NCBI GenBank assembly: GCA_016743945.1
Contig: JADGFI010000004.1
Span: 124,001-188,000, forward strand
Source: Desulfobacteraceae bacterium
GTDB lineage: Bacteria > Desulfobacterota > Desulfobacteria > Desulfobacterales > Desulfobacteraceae
Length of the DNA stretch: 64,000 nucleotides
Direction of reading: 5' to 3'
The position numbers were made by a program, and so were the translations under genes. Below the pieces are notes generated by a model. That model was not told the DNA's origin, searched no databases, and worked only from the letters and a program-made list of their open reading frames with translations. Below are positions 25,999 to 34,880 of this stretch, piece by piece; the stretch's first letter is position 1, and each line of letters opens with the position of its first letter.

Positions 25999-27777
25999 AT
26001 GAAAATGACCACAGAAGAAGCCTTTGTAAAAGTACTCCAGATGCATGGGATAGAACACGCTTTTGGTATTATCGGCTCAGCTATGATGCCGATTTCCGAC
26101 CTTTTTCCAAAGGCAGGCATCACGTTTTGGGACTGCGCCCATGAAGGCAATGCAGGCATGATGGCCGACGGTTACACCCGTGCCTCGGGCAAGATGTCCA
26201 TGATGGTTGCCCAGAATGGCCCCGGCATTACCAACTTTGTGACCCCTGTAAAAACAGCCTATTGGAACCATACACCCTTGCTTTTGGTAACACCCCAGGC
26301 AGCAAACATGGCCATGGGGCAGGGCGGCTTCCAGGAAGTTCCCCAGATGGCTGCCTTTGAGGACATGGTCGCTTACCAGGAAGAGGTTCGTCATCCTGCC
26401 CGCATCGCCGAGGTTCTCAACCGGGTAATCACCCAGGCAAAACGTGCTTCCGCCCCTGCCCAGATCAATGTTCCCCGAGATTTTTGGACCCAGGTGATTG
26501 ACATTGAGCTGCCCGCCATTGTAGACCTGGAAATTCCCGCTGGTGGTACTAACGCTGTTGCCCGTGCAGCCGAGCTTTTGTCCAATGCAAAATTTCCTGT
26601 CATCCTCAACGGCGGCGGTGTTGTCATCGGCGGTGCCATCAAGGATTCCATGGCCCTGGCCGAGAAATTAGACGCACCGGTTTGCTGCGGTTACCAGCAT
26701 AATGATGCCTTCCCCGGAAGCCATCCTCTGTTTACAGGAACCCTGGGTTACAATGGGTCTAAAGCCAGTATGGAGCTGATTGCCAAGGCCGACGTTGTTC
26801 TGGCCCTGGGTACCCGTTTGAACCCTTTCTCCACCCTTCCCGGTTACGGCATTAACTATTGGCCGACAAATGCAGCCATCATCCAGGTCGACATCAATGC
26901 CGACCGCATCGGCCTTACAAAACCCGTAACAGTGGGTATTGTCGGCGACGCCAAAAAAGTTGCCAACGGCATTTTGGCGCAGCTGTCTGCCACTGCAGGT
27001 GATGCTGATCGTGCAGATCGCAAGGCAACCATTGAGAAAACCAAAGCAGACTGGGCCACAGAACTTGCCGGCATGGACCACGAAGCAGATGATGCCGGAA
27101 CAACATGGAACGAACGCGCCCGTAAGCAGGACCCTGAAAAAATCACCTCCCGCATGGCATGGCGCGTCATACGCCAAGCATTGCCGGAAAACGCCATCAT
27201 CTCTTCTGATATCGGAAACAGTTGTGCCCTGGGTGCTGCATACCCTAGTTTTGAACAAGGACGTAAATACCTGGCTCCCGGTATGTTCGGGCCCTGTGGC
27301 TACGGTTTTCCTGCTATCTGCGGTGCAAAAATCGCCCAGCCAGATGTTCCTGTTGTAGGGTTTGCAGGTGACGGTGCCTTTGGTATCTCCATGAATGAAA
27401 TGGTTTCCTGCGGCCGTGGTGAATGGCCTGCCATTACCATGATCATCTTCCGCAACTACCATTGGGGTGCTGAAAAACGCAACACCACCCTCTGGTACTC
27501 CGACAACTTTGTGGGAACCGAGCTGAACCGCGAGGTCAACTATGCAAAAATCGCAAAAGCCTGCGGTATCGAGGGTGTTCAGGCAACTTCCATGGATGAC
27601 CTGACCGAAAAACTCAACACAGCCGTGCGGCTCCAGATGGAAGAGGGCAAGACTACTTTTATCGAGGTTCTGACCAACATGGAACTTGGCGAACCCTTCC
27701 GCCGTGACGCCATGACAGCTCCGGTTGCCGTTGCTGGAATCGACAAGGCAGATATGCGTCCCCAGCAAGGCAAATAA
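25999..27777 (+). CDS. xsc: Sulfoacetaldehyde acetyltransferase
   Basis: A 592-residue thiamine-diphosphate enzyme. It converts sulfoacetaldehyde and phosphate to acetyl phosphate and sulfite in the cytoplasm. The sequence follows the Xsc pattern: the catalytic Glu49 in CAHEGNAGMMADGYTRA, IIGSAMMPISDLFPKAGI, FVTPVKTAYWNHTPLLLVTPQ, and the cofactor motif GDGAFGISMNEM ending in FRNYHWGAEKRN (about 450-490). Length matches the family. GGAGGG precedes the ATG. It is the first of three taurine genes and is controlled by the operator at 25878. Acetolactate-synthase relatives lack the sulfonate-type motifs seen here. Confidence 0.94.
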   Translation: MKMTTEEAFVKVLQMHGIEHAFGIIGSAMMPISDLFPKAGITFWDCAHEGNAGMMADGYTRASGKMSMMVAQNGPGITNFVTPVKTAYWNHTPLLLVTPQAANMAMGQGGFQEVPQMAAFEDMVAYQEEVRHPARIAEVLNRVITQAKRASAPAQINVPRDFWTQVIDIELPAIVDLEIPAGGTNAVARAAELLSNAKFPVILNGGGVVIGGAIKDSMALAEKLDAPVCCGYQHNDAFPGSHPLFTGTLGYNGSKASMELIAKADVVLALGTRLNPFSTLPGYGINYWPTNAAIIQVDINADRIGLTKPVTVGIVGDAKKVANGILAQLSATAGDADRADRKATIEKTKADWATELAGMDHEADDAGTTWNERARKQDPEKITSRMAWRVIRQALPENAIISSDIGNSCALGAAYPSFEQGRKYLAPGMFGPCGYGFPAICGAKIAQPDVPVVGFAGDGAFGISMNEMVSCGRGEWPAITMIIFRNYHWGAEKRNTTLWYSDNFVGTELNREVNYAKIAKACGIEGVQATSMDDLTEKLNTAVRLQMEEGKTTFIEVLTNMELGEPFRRDAMTAPVAVAGIDKADMRPQQGK

Positions 27778-27810
27778 GAAAGATTAAAATTTCCACCGTA
27801 CCTGATACCC

Positions 27811-27845
27811 ATTACCGGGGCAGATCATTGAGCTGCCCCGGTAAT
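27811..27845 (+). terminator. Strong stem-loop between xsc and tpa
   Basis: Perfect 13-base arms ATTACCGGGGCAG (27811-27823) and CTGCCCCGGTAAT (27833-27845) around nine bases. No T run follows, so it probably acts as a partial terminator or protects the xsc message end, giving more Xsc than Tpa and Ald. Confidence 0.65.
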
Positions 27846-27895
27846 TAAAACAAACGACTGACCCATTAAAAATTAAGCGTAAAAGGGGGTTCCCC

Positions 27896-29296
27896 ATGGA
27901 AAACAAAACCGATTGGCTTGACTATGATGTTGAAGAGATGGTGGCAGGCGACAAAAATGCCCTATGGCATCATTTAAAGCCCCACAAATGCTTTGAAACC
28001 CAGGAACAGATGATCATTGTAGAGGGAAAAGGCCTCATGATCAAAGATATCCGGGGTCGTGAATACCTGGATGCTACCTCTGGCGGTGTATGGAGCGTCA
28101 TGGTCGGTTTCGGCCGGGATTCCATTGCCGAAGCAGTCTGCGACCAGCTTAAAAAAATGCCCTATTTTGCAGGGGTATTCGGCAATATCCCTTCCATTAA
28201 ATTTGCCAAAAAACTTTTGGAAAAATTGCCCAACCACGACAAGGTCTATTTTTCCAATTCCGGCTCAGAAGCCAATGAAAAAGCCTTTAAGATAGTGCGC
28301 CAGGCATCCCACATTGATCCTGCAAGAAAAGGCAAATACAAGATCATGTACCGGGACCGAGATTACCACGGTACCACAATCGGTGCCATGAGTGCCACTG
28401 GCCAGGCCCAGAGAAAAGAGGGGTTCGGTCCTTTTGTAGAAGGGTTTGTTGAATTTGACCATTGCGCCTGCTACCGTTGCCCCTATGACAAAACCTATGG
28501 CAATTGCGACATTGAGTGTGCCAGAAAGGTGGAGGATGTCATCCTCAAAGAGGGAGCTGACACCATCGGCGGCATGATTGTTGAGCCCATCACAGCCGGT
28601 GGCGGCATTTTGCTGCCAGTCAAGGAATACTATCCCATTCTCCAGGCGCTTTGCAGGAAATATGATATCTGGATGATCATGGATGAAGTGGTATGCGGAT
28701 TCGGCAGAACCGGAAAATTCTGGGGCCATGAGCACTATGAGGTGGATCCGGAAATCATTACCATGGCCAAGGGGTTGGCAAGTTCATACGGAGCCTTGTC
28801 TGCAACAGTGGTTAAACAAAAAGTGTATGATGCTTTCTTAAATGATCCCACAGATCCTGAAACCCGGCTGAACTATTTCAGGGACATTTCCACCTATGGG
28901 GGATGCACAGCAGCCCTGACAGCAGCTCTTGAAAGCACACGAATCATCGAAGATGAAAACCTGCTGGACAACAGCGTTCAAGTAGGGGCTTATCTCAATG
29001 AAAAACTTGCAACCTTGAAAAAATACGATGTTGTGGGTGATGTCAGGGGCCTGGGACTTTTTGCCGGAATTGAGTTTGTCACGGACAAAGCCACCAAAGA
29101 GCCTATTTCCGAAGGCCAAATGGCACAGCTCATGGGTAATGTCATGGCAGAAAACGTGATTGTGGGACGGACCAACTCCAGTTTTCACGGACTGAACAAT
29201 ATTATGAATTTTGCCCCCTGCCTGACCATCACCAAAGAACAGGTAGACATTGTTGTGGCTGCTGTGGCAACTGCCATAGAAAAAACATTTAAATAA
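27896..29296 (+). CDS. tpa: Taurine:pyruvate aminotransferase
   Basis: A 466-residue class III aminotransferase. It moves the amino group of taurine to pyruvate, giving sulfoacetaldehyde and alanine. Pyridoxal-phosphate residues are Lys292 (ITMAKGLASSYG) and Asp263 (MIMDEVVCGFGRTGKFWG), with the phosphate-binding NSGSEANEKA (121-130). The N-terminus and the Cys-rich insert (HCACYRCPYDKTYGNCDIEC, about 189-208) resemble Tpa of Bilophila and Desulfonispora, as far as I recall. Between xsc and ald, this substrate is the natural reading. Confidence 0.92.
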   Translation: MENKTDWLDYDVEEMVAGDKNALWHHLKPHKCFETQEQMIIVEGKGLMIKDIRGREYLDATSGGVWSVMVGFGRDSIAEAVCDQLKKMPYFAGVFGNIPSIKFAKKLLEKLPNHDKVYFSNSGSEANEKAFKIVRQASHIDPARKGKYKIMYRDRDYHGTTIGAMSATGQAQRKEGFGPFVEGFVEFDHCACYRCPYDKTYGNCDIECARKVEDVILKEGADTIGGMIVEPITAGGGILLPVKEYYPILQALCRKYDIWMIMDEVVCGFGRTGKFWGHEHYEVDPEIITMAKGLASSYGALSATVVKQKVYDAFLNDPTDPETRLNYFRDISTYGGCTAALTAALESTRIIEDENLLDNSVQVGAYLNEKLATLKKYDVVGDVRGLGLFAGIEFVTDKATKEPISEGQMAQLMGNVMAENVIVGRTNSSFHGLNNIMNFAPCLTITKEQVDIVVAAVATAIEKTFK

Positions 29297-29332
29297 AAAT
29301 TTTAAACCATACAAAAATAAAGGAGATTTCCC

Positions 29333-30445
29333 ATGATTGTTGGAATCTTAAAAGAAATTAAAGTTTTAGAGAAAAGAGTTTGCATGACACCTGCCGGCGT
29401 TGTTGCCATGAAAAAAAACGGTCATGATGTCCTGGTTGAAACCGCTGCAGGCGCAGGTGCTGGTTTTTCCGATGCAGAATATATAGCTGCCGGTGCCACC
29501 ATTGCAGACACCCCTGCCCAGGTTTTTAAAAAATCTGATATGGTCATGCATGTAAAAGAACCCCAGCCTTCAGAGTACGATATGATCCGTGAAGATCAGA
29601 TTGTCTTCACCTATCTGCATCTTGCAGCTGATGAGCAGCAGACCATGGCTTTGATCAAAAGTAAATCCATTGATATTGCCTATGAAACCATTGAAAAAGA
29701 GAACGGTTCCCTTCCCCTGCTGGTTCCCATGAGTGAAGTGGCCGGTCGGATGGCAACCCAGGAAGCAGCCAAATACCTGGAAATGCCCCAGGGCGGAATG
29801 GGTGTTCTTCTGGGCGGCGTAACCGGTGTTGAACCTGCCACAGTTGTTGTTATCGGCGGTGGTGTTGTGGGTATCAATGCCGCTAAAATGGCCTGTGGCC
29901 TGGGTGCAAAGGTATATATCCTGGATACAAACCTGGAAAGACTGGCCTACCTGGATGATGTCATGCCCGCCAACTGCTTCCCCATCATGTCCAATGCAGG
30001 AATTCTTGCGGAACTTGTTGCCAGGGCAGATGCTGTCATTGGTGCGGTTCTGGTGGCCGGCGCCAAAGCACCCAAACTGCTGACCCGTGAGATGCTTAAA
30101 ACAATGAAAAAAGGATCTGTCATTGTGGATGTTGCCATTGACCAGGGCGGCTGTTTTGAAACATCCAAAGCCACTACCCATGAAGACCCCACCTTTGAAG
30201 TGGACGGTGTTATTCACTATTGTGTTGCCAACATGCCGGGTGCCGTTGCCAGAACATCTACTGCAGCCCTTACCAATGCAACCCTTCCCTATGCCATTGA
30301 AATTGCCAACAAGGGATGGAAAAAAGCCATGCAGGACAACAAGGAAATCAAACTGGGCGCCAATGTCATTAAAGGCAAGGTAACCTTTAAAGCGGTTGCC
30401 GATGCCTTTGGCCTTGACTATGCACCGGTTGAAAATTTTCTTTAA
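29333..30445 (+). CDS. ald: Alanine dehydrogenase
   Basis: A 370-residue NAD-dependent enzyme converting alanine to pyruvate and ammonia. Lys75 (VMHVKEPQ) and His96 (TYLHLAAD) are at the exact positions known for the catalytic pair. The nucleotide-binding motif VVVIGGGVVGINAAKMACGLGA is near 170-191, followed by the expected Asp (YILDTN). Length is that of the family. It regenerates pyruvate for Tpa. It lies 36 bases after tpa and before a strong terminator. Confidence 0.95.
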   Translation: MIVGILKEIKVLEKRVCMTPAGVVAMKKNGHDVLVETAAGAGAGFSDAEYIAAGATIADTPAQVFKKSDMVMHVKEPQPSEYDMIREDQIVFTYLHLAADEQQTMALIKSKSIDIAYETIEKENGSLPLLVPMSEVAGRMATQEAAKYLEMPQGGMGVLLGGVTGVEPATVVVIGGGVVGINAAKMACGLGAKVYILDTNLERLAYLDDVMPANCFPIMSNAGILAELVARADAVIGAVLVAGAKAPKLLTREMLKTMKKGSVIVDVAIDQGGCFETSKATTHEDPTFEVDGVIHYCVANMPGAVARTSTAALTNATLPYAIEIANKGWKKAMQDNKEIKLGANVIKGKVTFKAVADAFGLDYAPVENFL

Positions 30446-30454
30446 TCCGCAATG

Positions 30455-30497
30455 AAAAATATTGTGATTTTCCCTTGGGAAAATCACAATATTTTTT
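30455..30497 (+). terminator. Terminator of the taurine operon
   Basis: Arms of 20 bases (30455-30474 and 30477-30496) pair around a tight turn. The T run 30492-30497 closes it. It begins ten bases after the ald stop codon. Confidence 0.92.
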
Positions 30498-30566
30498 AAA
30501 TACACGGATTCAGATTTTACACCCCGCACAGTGCGGCTTAAGCAGCGCGTATTGTTAACGCAGTTG

Positions 30567-30601
30567 ATCAGGCCCGGAAGCCTTTTTCTTTCGGGCCTGA
30601 T
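30567..30601. terminator. Stem-loop downstream of the M24 gene
   Basis: ATCAGGCCCG...AAG pairs with CTTTCGGGCCTGAT over about 13 bases with one bulged base. It lies 43 bases beyond the 3' end of the - strand M24 gene. No strong T run is present on either strand, so terminator function is only likely. Confidence 0.5.
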
Positions 30602-30643
30602 ACATTTCTGGCCAATGCCATGCCCAAAGGCGGGGCCGGCGGA

Positions 30644-31777
30644 TCAGAATATTAAATCCTTTAAATCCCTTGAAAACCCGGTAATTATTTGTTTATTGTT
30701 TTTGGTTAATATGACCGTATCAGAATGACGGAACCCTCCCACACCGGGAATATATAAGCCGGGTTCAACGGAAAAAACCATGCCTTCCTCAAGTATGACA
30801 TCGGAATCAAACCTTAAAAACGGTTCTTCATGCAGCCCGATACCGATTCCATGGCCGGTTCTATGTATGCTGTATTGGCCGTAACCCGCTTTTTGAAACA
30901 CCTTGCGGGCAACCAGGTCAACCTCTTGTGCCCTTATTCCCGGTTTTATTATATCCAGGGCAGCTTCCTGGGCCTCAACCATAATATTGAATATATATTT
31001 TTGTTTTTCACTGGGAGTGCCAATGAAAAAGGTTCTTTCGCATTCAGCCCTGTAACCGTTTAAGCCGACCTGTCTGCTGTGAATGACAATATCATTTTCT
31101 TTTAGTACCCTTGTGTTTGAAAATACATGGGGCATGTTTGTCCTGTCAATTCCCGAAGGCGACATCACAAAAATGTCCAGGGTCGCATCGGGGTATTGCA
31201 ATGAGGCCTGCTCAAACAGGGCCTGGGTCCCGTATTGGTCCAGTTCCATTTCTGTAATCCCGGCCTTTGTATTTTCCAGGGATTTTTTCAAGGCAAGGCT
31301 TACCAGTTTGCCTGATTCAGCTAAGACGTCAAGTTCCTGGGATTCCTTTATAAATTTCATTTCACAGATGAATTTTCCAATGTCAATCAGTTCATACCCC
31401 CTGGATTTTAAATGCTGTGCTAATCCGGTTGACATTGCCGTAAATTCGACTCCGATTCTAGTTCCGGCTGGATACTGTGAAATGATTTTATCAAGAGGGT
31501 CCATGTAAGAGGTGCCGGAATCTTTTTTCTCAGGGTACTCATGGTAAGAATACAACTCATTCACCCTGGCATGGGCCTTGGCGTGATTTTCCTCGAGTCC
31601 TGGTACAATCAGGAAGGTTTTATCCGTTTCAACCCCTAGAACAATGGGCCTGGAATAAATGATTGCCTTAAAGCCCGATATGTAGAATTGATTTTCAAAG
31701 TTAAAGATAAGAGATGATGTTATATTGTTTTCTGCCATGAATTTTCTGAAGTGAACCAGTCTTTTTTTTGTGTCCAT
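30644..31777 (-). CDS. Creatinase-like M24-family hydrolase, metal ligands lost
   Basis: A 377-residue protein with a creatinase N-terminal domain (about 5-140) and the pita-bread domain. Peptidases of this fold need two Asp, one His and two Glu for metal. Here the positions read Ser234 (or His233), Glu245, His309, Glu338 and Ser352 (FRHSD), so three of five are changed. Metal-free creatinase shows a similar Asp to Glu change (GYYTALERT against GYRAECERT) and a catalytic His that matches His217 (NMPHVFSN). A carbon-nitrogen hydrolase acting on a small amide is therefore likelier than a dipeptidase. It lies 41 bases after an SSS symporter gene on the same strand, which may bring in the substrate. 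Confidence 0.82.
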   Translation of the reverse strand: MDTKKRLVHFRKFMAENNITSSLIFNFENQFYISGFKAIIYSRPIVLGVETDKTFLIVPGLEENHAKAHARVNELYSYHEYPEKKDSGTSYMDPLDKIISQYPAGTRIGVEFTAMSTGLAQHLKSRGYELIDIGKFICEMKFIKESQELDVLAESGKLVSLALKKSLENTKAGITEMELDQYGTQALFEQASLQYPDATLDIFVMSPSGIDRTNMPHVFSNTRVLKENDIVIHSRQVGLNGYRAECERTFFIGTPSEKQKYIFNIMVEAQEAALDIIKPGIRAQEVDLVARKVFQKAGYGQYSIHRTGHGIGIGLHEEPFLRFDSDVILEEGMVFSVEPGLYIPGVGGFRHSDTVILTKNNKQIITGFSRDLKDLIF

Positions 31778-31818
31778 TTTTTTTCCTTGTTTGAGATGTA
31801 TGGGGGTTAAATCCAGGA

Positions 31819-33252
31819 TTATCTGGAGGCAAGCGGCGCTTTTTTCGTTGAATCAGAAAGCCTTGTCCGGTTATTTTTTGTTGTCAGGAGTGTAACCCCG
31901 ACAAGTACTATAATTGCAATGGGGACTGAAATGATAGAGCTGTTTAATCCAAAAGGCCTGCCCAGGGCAATTTCCCAGAGTAATGTGAACAAAACGCCTG
32001 CCAGCATGGATGATATGCCGCCGGCCTTGTTGACCCGTTTCCATAGAATCACCCCGAGCACAGCCGGTGTAATACCGGCACCGTATACGGTATAGGCATA
32101 CATTTGAATGGATAAAACAGTGGGAAAAAATCGAATTAAGATGTAGGAGATGATTCCCAATACAGGAACAGAAAACTTTGTGAAAAATAATTTTTCTTTA
32201 TCTGTGGCATCGGGTTTAAAATATTGTGTATAAATATCATAGGTAACATTTGTCGCTGCCGACAACAGATATGAATTTCCCGTTGTGATAATAAAGGCTG
32301 TCAATGCCGCAACCAGAATGCCCCCCAATATAGTTGGCATGATAAGGGTGGTGGAGATCAGGGCCATTCCCGGATTGATTTCGGGAAACATGGCTCTTGC
32401 GGCAAATGCAATAAACGCCACTGCGGGGGTGACAATCAATATGCCCAGAAACCAGCCAATGGCGCCAATTTTAGTCGCTTTGTCTCCCTTTGATGCCGCC
32501 AGCCTCTGGTACATATTCTGGTCGCCCAGGAGCAAAAACAGCAGTGGTATGTAATAGCCTAACATCTGCAGCGGGGTCAGTCCCCCTGTAAGGGTCAAAT
32601 GTTTTTCCGGTACATTGGCGACGATATTATCCCAGCCTCCTGCCGCCGTTAGTACAATGGGAATTGCGACAATTAAACCAAAAAACATCAAGAATGCACT
32701 CAGGGCATCTGTGGTTGCCACGGACATCAAACCGCCCGAGGTGGCCAATATGATGATGATTCCAACGCCGATTAATGTGCCGGTGTCTATGGAAAGACCG
32801 GTTGTGACGTTTAAAATATATCCCACACCTTTGAATTGGTAAGATACAATTCCAACGTAGGCCATTATGATGATAATGGACGACAGCACCCTGGAAAATT
32901 TACCATATTTAATTTCTAAAATTTCTGAAATTGTATATTTTCCAAGTTTGCGTATTTTGGGGGCGATTATGGAAATTGCAGCAATTCCCAGCAGGCTTGG
33001 GAGGGTGAAAAACAGGGCAGGCCATATTCCAAAAGAATAGGCAAGGGAATTGCCACCTCCGGTAATGGTACCGCCTCCGGTCCATGTAGCCAATAATGTA
33101 CCCATTAGAACAAGTGGACCCAATGTTTTTCCTGCAAGAACAAAGTCTTCACCAGTTTTGATTTTTTTCGAATAATAGAACCCCATACCAACAATAACAA
33201 TTCCATAAATCAATACGTACCACAATAAATTAGGGTTATGCGTCAATTCCAT
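31819..33252 (-). CDS. Sodium:solute symporter (SSS family)
   Basis: A 477-residue protein with about 13 membrane helices. Family marks are GKTLGPLVLMGTLLATWTGGGTITGGGNSLAYSFGIWPALFF near the start and the central GGLMSVATTDALSAFLMFFGL. Such proteins import sugars, proline, acetate, choline-like or other small solutes with sodium; the substrate cannot be read from sequence. It is transcribed before the creatinase-like gene, and the divergent TetR gene probably controls both. AAGGAG precedes the ATG. Confidence 0.9.
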   Translation of the reverse strand: MELTHNPNLLWYVLIYGIVIVGMGFYYSKKIKTGEDFVLAGKTLGPLVLMGTLLATWTGGGTITGGGNSLAYSFGIWPALFFTLPSLLGIAAISIIAPKIRKLGKYTISEILEIKYGKFSRVLSSIIIIMAYVGIVSYQFKGVGYILNVTTGLSIDTGTLIGVGIIIILATSGGLMSVATTDALSAFLMFFGLIVAIPIVLTAAGGWDNIVANVPEKHLTLTGGLTPLQMLGYYIPLLFLLLGDQNMYQRLAASKGDKATKIGAIGWFLGILIVTPAVAFIAFAARAMFPEINPGMALISTTLIMPTILGGILVAALTAFIITTGNSYLLSAATNVTYDIYTQYFKPDATDKEKLFFTKFSVPVLGIISYILIRFFPTVLSIQMYAYTVYGAGITPAVLGVILWKRVNKAGGISSMLAGVLFTLLWEIALGRPFGLNSSIISVPIAIIVLVGVTLLTTKNNRTRLSDSTKKAPLASR

Positions 33253-33472
33253 TGTTTATTTCTCCTTAAATACCATTAGATTTTTAAGATTAAAAATTTG
33301 ATAATAAAGCAATCTATCGTTTCTATAAAATTTTTAACTAATAGGTCAGTTTTCCTCCCTTGGTTCAGATTTGAGTCTCTTTCAATTAAATGAATAAAAA
33401 AATTGTTCTTAAAGAAAAAATATGCAATTATACCAACCTTGTACGATGGTGTATGCGCTGAATTTTTCTTTT

Positions 33473-33500
33473 CAGTGACTAAAGTCACTGACTTCGGTCA
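33473..33500. promoter_or_regulatory. Palindromic operators between SSS and TetR genes
   Basis: CAGTGACT-AA-AGTCACTG (33473-33490) is a perfect palindrome with eight-base arms; TGAC-TTCG-GTCA (33489-33500) overlaps its end. They lie between divergent genes, 57 bases before the TetR start, the natural place for its binding. Confidence 0.72.
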
Positions 33501-33556
33501 ATAATATTGTGCTAATTTGTGTATGTCAAGATAAATTTTAGGAGCTCAAAAAATTC

Positions 33557-34189
33557 ATGGCTGTCCAAAAGGATAAAACCAAGTTAACCATGCGGCAAAA
33601 AAACGCGCTTGAAACAAAAAGAAAACTTTATGAAAGCGCAATGATTCTTTTTCAAAAAAAAGGATATCATGCTGTTTCAATTGATGAAATTGTGACCCTG
33701 GCCGGAACATCCAAGGGGTCTTTTTATACCCACTTTGAATCAAAAACAGATGTCATCATGACCTTTTTTAATAATTACGATAACCATTATCTTAAATTTC
33801 ATGGAAAACTGGCTGCTTGTGGGACGGCAATGGAAAAATTGCTCTGTTTTGTGGAAAATATGTTTGTTTTATCCCGTGACACAATGGGGTTTGATTTGAT
33901 TTATGTGGTTTATGGCGCCCAATTATCGAAGAAAAATAAGGACAACTCCAGGATTATTGATAAAACCAGGCCTTTATACCAGATCATGTATGAAATAATG
34001 GAAAACGGTCAAAGATCAGGGGAATTCAGAAATGATATTTCTGCCGATACACTGGTACAGATGGCTATTCGGTCGATGCGGGGGACTCTTTATGATTGGT
34101 GCTTATATAATGGAGAGTTTGATCTGATTGAAGCGGGTGTGATCTATTTCAGGGTTTTCATCGACGGGATTAAAAACAAAAGTCAATAA
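33557..34189 (+). CDS. TetR-family regulator
   Basis: A 210-residue protein. The DNA-binding part is MRQKNALETKRKLYESAMILFQKKGYHAVSIDEIVTLAGTSKGSFYTHFESKTDVIMTFF (12-71). The C-terminal helical domain is Phe- and Tyr-rich. It is divergent from the SSS/creatinase-like operon with palindromes between them, so it probably represses that operon and itself in response to the imported solute. Confidence 0.88.
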   Translation: MAVQKDKTKLTMRQKNALETKRKLYESAMILFQKKGYHAVSIDEIVTLAGTSKGSFYTHFESKTDVIMTFFNNYDNHYLKFHGKLAACGTAMEKLLCFVENMFVLSRDTMGFDLIYVVYGAQLSKKNKDNSRIIDKTRPLYQIMYEIMENGQRSGEFRNDISADTLVQMAIRSMRGTLYDWCLYNGEFDLIEAGVIYFRVFIDGIKNKSQ

Positions 34190-34880
34190 TTAATGGTGGT
34201 AAGTATTTTATCAAGGCTTTATTTGTGTAGCCTTGAATTATTGAGGTTTTAAAAATAGGGTATCCAGGGCTATTGACCGGCTCTATTGAGCGGTATGCCA
34301 CAGATGGCTTGCTTTTTAGGGTATTCTTGACAAGGCCGAAATAAAAAACATTAAATGGTATGATAGGAAGTGGCTTTTTGGCAAGTCAAATATTGAAAAA
34401 TGCTAAGAACATGAAATATTCATTCCCAGTACCACAGGCACAAGATTTTTTTGAGGGGAAATGATGTTTTAAGGTAACACAAATAATAAACTTGCAGGAT
34501 GTTAAAGTGTTGAAAACATAGGTTTCAGAGCTATCAAATAAATCTCGATAAAAAAACAGGGGCTGATTTTTTAAAGCCGATTCCGAAAACCGCCAGCATA
34601 TTTTTTTCACAGTGATACATTAACAACCGTCTTTAACCCGCAACCGGGCAAGCCTAAAATTGGTGGGAAAATTCAAAATTGAAGGGTAGTATAGAATTAT
34701 GGAAATTATCTGTCTGAAAGGTAAAAATGGGCATGCCAATTTCATGTTTGCACCGGGACACCGAATTATTCTGGAAGAAAATCGTTTCTTTTTAAAGGTG
34801 GTGCCAGAGGCCCTGTTAATCCTCAGCCAGTCAGTGACCAGAAGCCATGCCGGAAAACGGGGCGAAAAAAGAAAGATCCA
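34190..34880. other. Spacer without a supported gene; one weak hairpin
   Basis: TCAAGGCT/AGCCTTGA (34211-34218 and 34229-34236) may end the TetR transcript. A 24-base sequence at 34362-34385 (GATAGGAAGTGGCTTTTTGG, then CAAG) recurs with two changes at 55658-55681. A 61-codon frame at 34699 looks unconvincing. I see no other gene. Confidence 0.45.

Noticed and set aside
26668..27768. Long - strand open frame (366 codons) opposite xsc
   Set aside because: It is the mirror of a strongly supported Xsc gene; codon bias creates the long antisense frame, and the residues (Cys-, His- and Gly-rich) match no protein.
29570..30529. Long - strand open frame (319 codons) opposite ald
   Set aside because: Antisense to alanine dehydrogenase, with similar composition artefacts.
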